This document shows, piece after piece, positions 61,106 to 64,000 of a stretch of DNA of 64,000 nt. The DNA is from Agathobaculum massiliense. GTDB lineage: Bacteria > Bacillota > Clostridia > Oscillospirales > Butyricicoccaceae. Position 1 is the first letter of the stretch, and each line of letters begins with the position of its first letter. The stretch is from NCBI RefSeq assembly GCF_900291975.1, contig NZ_OMPN01000001.1:3148688-3212687 (forward strand), read 5' to 3'. Made by a program: the position numbers and the translations under genes. The notes under the pieces are model-generated. The model was not told where the DNA came from and did not search any database. It saw only the letters and a program-made list of their open reading frames with translations.

Positions 61106-62956
61106 ATGAGCAATTACAATAAAATCACAGCCCTTTATTCCCGCCTATCCGTAGGCGACGAGGACAGGGACGGCGGCGAGAGCAACAGCATACAGAACCA
61201 AAAAATCTTTTTGGAGAACTACGCCAAAGGGCAGCACCTAACCAATATCCGGCACTACATTGACGACGACGAAAGCGGCAGGTTTTTTGACCGTTCTGCT
61301 TACTCCCGCATGATTGAAGATGTGGAAAGCGGAAAAATCGGCGTGTGTATTATGAAAGACCTTACCCGCTGGGGGCGCGACTATCTCCAAGTCGGCAACG
61401 CTATGGAGATTTTCAGACGGAACAATGTGCGCTTTATCGCAGTCAACAACGGCATAGACAGCGAAAACCCCGACACATTAGAGTTTGCCCCCTTTATCAA
61501 TATCATGTCGGAGTGGTACGCAAAGGACATCAGCAAAAAAGTGAAAACGGGCATTAAGACCAAAGGCATGAGCGGAAAGCCAGTTGCCACCGAAGCCCCT
61601 TACGGCTATATCAAAGACCCGGACAACAGGGATTTTTGGATAATCGACGAGGAAGCCGCCGAGGTTGTACGCCTTATTTTCCGTCTGTTTTTGGACGGGA
61701 AAAACCGAAACCAAATCACCGTATATCTGACGCAGGAGCAAATCCCAACCCCCACTTTCTACATGAAAGACCGCGGGCGAGGAACTTGTAAAAATAAGAC
61801 GCTCAACGAGGATAACCGTTACAAGTGGAACAAAGCCACGCTGACCCATATCCTCACGCGGCAGGAGTATTGCGGCGATGTAGTCAATTTCAAGACTACA
61901 AAGCATTTCCGAGATAAGAGAAACCACTATGTAGACAGAAGCCAGTGGCACATCACAGAAAATGTGCATGAGCCGATTATCGACCGCACCGACTTTGAAA
62001 ATGTGCAGCGGATTTTGGAAAACGCACCTGTCAAACGCCCCAACGGGGACGGAGAAATCCACCCTCTGTCCGGCTTGCTTTTCTGTAAAGACTGCGGCGC
62101 AAAAATGCACATTCGCATAGATTACAGGAACGGCGGCAAGCGCCATGTTGCCTATTGCAGCGAGTACCACAAGGGAAAAGCCAAAAATCCCAAGTGCAGC
62201 TCTCCGCACATCATGGACGCGGATCTGCTTATGCAGACCGTCGCAGATGTGCTGAAAAAAATCGCGGAATACTCTATCAGCAACCGGGCAGAGTTTGAAG
62301 CCTTAGTGAAAAAGAGCCTTGCCATGCAGCAGACCGACAAGACAAAGAAACAGCAAAAGCGTATCCCGCAAATCACGACGCGCCTTGAACAGATTGACAA
62401 GGTGCTGAATAAACTTTATGAGGACAACGCGCTGGGTACTATCCCACAAGACCGCTATGAGCAGATGTCGCAGAAGTATTCCGAAGAATACTACTCACTG
62501 AAAGCCGAGCTTGAACAGCTTAGGGAGCAGCTATCCGCTTTTGAAAACGCGGGAGGACGGGCGCAGAAGTTTGTAAAGCTGATAGACCGTTACGCTGACT
62601 TTACCGACCTTACCCCGACTATCCTCAACGAGTTTATCAGTCGGATTGAAGTGCATGAGCGCGACAAGAAAAGGGCAAAACAGGCTATTCAGCATATCGG
62701 GATATATTTTAACCATATCGGCAGATTTGAAAATGAACTGACACAGCTTGCAGAGCCGACAGAGCAGGAAATCCGGCAAATGCGTGAGGAAATCGAAGAA
62801 GCAAGAAAGGAAAAGAACCGAGCCTACCACCGCAACTATTCAAGAGAATACCGGGCGAGAAATCTTGAAAAGCAACGGGAGTATGACCGTATCAAAGCGC
62901 GGGAATATCGAGCGAAGAAAAAGGCGCAGGCTGCCGCCGCACTGTCCGCACCATAA
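61106..62956 (+). CDS. Large serine recombinase, TnpX-like
   Basis: A 616-residue recombinase. Catalytic Ser in ALYSRLSVGDE; KDLTRWGRDYLQVGN is the arginine motif. The recombinase domain is EEAAEVVRLIFRLFLDGKNRNQI. The zinc ribbon is FCKDCGAKM with a downstream CSEYHKGKAKNPKC. A long coiled coil and a DUF4368 region (EFISRIEVHERDKKRAKQAIQHIGIYFNHIG) end in a basic KKKAQAAAAL tail. It excises and inserts its element as a circle. ATG at 61106 chosen over 61100 because AGGAGGG is 9 nt away. It is distinct from the 558-residue recombinase at the SASP site. Confidence 0.93.
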   Translation: MSNYNKITALYSRLSVGDEDRDGGESNSIQNQKIFLENYAKGQHLTNIRHYIDDDESGRFFDRSAYSRMIEDVESGKIGVCIMKDLTRWGRDYLQVGNAMEIFRRNNVRFIAVNNGIDSENPDTLEFAPFINIMSEWYAKDISKKVKTGIKTKGMSGKPVATEAPYGYIKDPDNRDFWIIDEEAAEVVRLIFRLFLDGKNRNQITVYLTQEQIPTPTFYMKDRGRGTCKNKTLNEDNRYKWNKATLTHILTRQEYCGDVVNFKTTKHFRDKRNHYVDRSQWHITENVHEPIIDRTDFENVQRILENAPVKRPNGDGEIHPLSGLLFCKDCGAKMHIRIDYRNGGKRHVAYCSEYHKGKAKNPKCSSPHIMDADLLMQTVADVLKKIAEYSISNRAEFEALVKKSLAMQQTDKTKKQQKRIPQITTRLEQIDKVLNKLYEDNALGTIPQDRYEQMSQKYSEEYYSLKAELEQLREQLSAFENAGGRAQKFVKLIDRYADFTDLTPTILNEFISRIEVHERDKKRAKQAIQHIGIYFNHIGRFENELTQLAEPTEQEIRQMREEIEEARKEKNRAYHRNYSREYRARNLEKQREYDRIKAREYRAKKKAQAAAALSAP

Positions 62957-62976
62957 AACAGAATAGCAACATCAGA

Positions 62977-63009
62977 GAGGGATTTTCCGAACTACGGGAA
63001 GTCCCTTTT
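62977..63009 (+). terminator. Hairpin terminator after the recombinase
   Basis: GAGGGATTTTCC pairs with GGGAAGTCCCTT (one bulge), followed by T6, 20 bp after the stop. Confidence 0.65.
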
Positions 63010-63035
63010 TTACGCCCGGAGAAAGGAGCAACCTA

Positions 63036-63251
63036 TTGACAGAAAAGAAAGGAACACCCACCCCGCCGACCAAGCCGGACGGAATTATCACGACACAGAG
63101 GAACGGGCAGACCATTGTTGCGGAGCTGTTTTTCAATCCCAACGGCACAGAAACATTCTCCGACAAGTTGCTGAAAACGATACTTGCCGACAGTCTGCGT
63201 TTTTCTGCGTCTGACGGTCAAGAGCCGGAAAAAACAGAAATCTTGCGATAA
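63036..63251 (+). CDS. Transposon-encoded protein TnpW
   Basis: A 71-residue protein with the TnpW pattern: a Pro-rich start (TPTPPTKPDGIITTQRNGQT), VAELFFNPNGTETFSDKLLKTIL. TnpW accompanies TnpX in Tn4451-type elements; role unclear. TTG start at 63036 after AAGGAG. A GC-rich hairpin with T5 (63255-63292) follows. Confidence 0.75.
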   Translation: MTEKKGTPTPPTKPDGIITTQRNGQTIVAELFFNPNGTETFSDKLLKTILADSLRFSASDGQEPEKTEILR

Positions 63252-63385
63252 CAGCCGCCCCGACGATACATTCCCCGTTTGGGCGGTTTTTATCGTCAAA
63301 AACGCCGTTTTACCCAAGTCAAGAGTCGAGGAAAACACCCGAAAAATGCCCCTATTGCGTAACAGGGGCGCAGAAAGGAGCTTGC

Positions 63386-63682
63386 ATGAGAACAGGGCTT
63401 ACCAAACAGGAAAAGACCACTGATATATGGTTTGACGAGAAAGACCTCCTTATCCATATCCGCACCCACAACACCAACCTCAAAAAGCGGCTTGCCGCTT
63501 ATGCCGAGCAGTACCCCGACGAGTGCTGCAAGACTGACACAGACCCCGAAACAGGTTGCATGGAGTTTGATATTGCAAAGGGGCGTTTCTCTTTCCGTCT
63601 GACCGCCCCATACAGCGAGGAACGCCGGGAAGCAGCGCGGCGGTACGCCAGAGAGAACAACGCCGCCGACAGGCTAAAATAA
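63386..63682 (+). CDS. Conserved small protein of Tn4451-like elements, unknown function
   Basis: A 98-residue protein: TTDIWFDEKDLLIHIRTHNTNLKKRLAAYAEQYPDECC, then a FDIAKGRFSFRLTAPYSEERREAARRYAREN helix. Often found next to recombinase and TnpW in gut Clostridia elements. AAAGGAG precedes the ATG. Function unknown. Confidence 0.7.
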   Translation: MRTGLTKQEKTTDIWFDEKDLLIHIRTHNTNLKKRLAAYAEQYPDECCKTDTDPETGCMEFDIAKGRFSFRLTAPYSEERREAARRYARENNAADRLK

Positions 63683-63812
63683 TGTAGATACAAGCACAGG
63701 TATTCAGGTAAATTGAAGAAAAACTTAATAATATGCGACTTTAATTTTGGCTCACGATTATGTATAATATACTTGAAAACAATTTTTGATAGCAAGTAAA
63801 GGAGTGAAAAAA

Positions 63813-64000
63813 ATGCTACCAATTTCTGACATTATTATCCGTTCGATTAGCGGGTATGTGTTTATAGTTCCAATTCTCATATTGTATTTTTTATATCTTA
63901 GAAAATCGGGAAGAGAGCAAAGCCTTCTTCATATTGCTGCTGTATTTGTGTTTTGCTATTATCTATTTGGAATTTTAACCGTAGCAGGTATTGGCTATAC
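63813..64000 (+). CDS. VanZ-like membrane protein, N-terminal part only
   Basis: The first 62 codons of a membrane protein whose pattern (IIIRSISGYVFIVPILILYFLYLRKSGR, then HIAAVFVFCYYLFGILTVAGIGY) matches the start of VanZ-like proteins, which can lower teicoplanin susceptibility in enterococci. AAAGGAGTG precedes the ATG. The rest lies outside the window, so the family call is moderate and resistance cannot be inferred. Confidence 0.6.
   Translation, partial: MLPISDIIIRSISGYVFIVPILILYFLYLRKSGREQSLLHIAAVFVFCYYLFGILTVAGIGY

Larger units (their letters stand above)
58700..64000. mobile_element. Left part of a second integrative and conjugative element, interrupted
   Basis: The gene order replication initiator - DUF5348 - PcfB - coupling protein is typical of Tn1549/CTn-like conjugative elements of gut Clostridia. 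All four genes run rightward with short gaps. The coupling-protein gene is cut at about 61050 by a nested element. The remaining conjugation genes and right end lie beyond the window. Left boundary is approximate. Confidence 0.7.
61050..64000. mobile_element. Nested serine-recombinase element inserted in the coupling-protein gene (partial)
   Basis: Begins at the end of the broken coupling-protein frame and contains a TnpX-like recombinase, TnpW, a conserved small gene and a VanZ-like gene. Tn4451-type elements have this set. Right end is beyond the window. Confidence 0.75.

Overview
The window looks like chromosome of an endospore-forming, anaerobic, Gram-positive member of the Clostridia, probably close to the Oscillospiraceae/Butyricicoccaceae group. 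The core is GC-rich and dense, with strong AGGAGG-type ribosome binding sites. It carries spoIIGA-sigE, yunB, gerW/ytfJ, a gerS-like gene, a sporulation-type D,D-carboxypeptidase, and an IspH-ribosomal protein S1 fusion typical of clostridia. The family assignment is inference; there is no rRNA in the window.

Region by region. 1-2047: end of a sucrose-6-phosphate hydrolase, a Cof-type phosphatase and a fructokinase. 2048-4626: a glycosyltransferase-like gene coupled to a Tyr/Ser/Gly-rich small protein, opposite an FkbM methyltransferase. 4638-7271: a KdpDE-like two-component pair and a membrane protein. 7313-18757: a long housekeeping/sporulation run (M50 protease, scpAB, gerW, dacF-like, rluB, rpiR-type regulator, flavoprotein, cmk, plsC, ispH-rpsA, yunB). 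18823-24046: ligA and gatCAB. 24478-27890: an XRE remnant and three tandem M42 aminopeptidases. 28032-30583: spoIIGA, sigE, a phage-type holin and an amidase. 30816-38511: nnrD, gerS-like, alr, mazF, a DUF1015 gene and ptsI.

38526-58451 is the most interesting part. An alpha/beta-type SASP gene is cut in two by a 19.7-kb element. Its last codons lie at 38526-38654 and its first codons at 58362-58451. Joining the halves at a shared 5-bp core restores one 71-residue SASP reading frame. The element encodes a large serine recombinase, an FtsK/TcpA-like ATPase and a Rep protein of the CRESS-DNA type (HUH endonuclease plus superfamily 3 helicase). Just upstream of rep is a 12-bp stem-loop whose loop reads TAGTATTAC on the rep strand, the nonanucleotide form of circovirus origins, with two tandem 7-bp repeats beside it. 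The cargo is a type I restriction-modification system with an invertible hsdS locus (hsdR, hsdM, expressed hsdS, a tyrosine recombinase, inverted silent specificity cassettes), plus an unrecognised two-gene module under an XRE-type repressor and inverted-repeat operator, which may be another defence module.

58700-64000 is the left part of a second conjugative element (replication initiator, DUF5348, PcfB, coupling protein). Its coupling-protein gene is itself broken after about 100 codons by a third, nested element with a TnpX-like serine recombinase, TnpW and a VanZ-like gene that runs off the window. The right part of the window is thus a chromosomal site with stacked, nested insertions. 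All calls come from reading the sequence; no database search was run.
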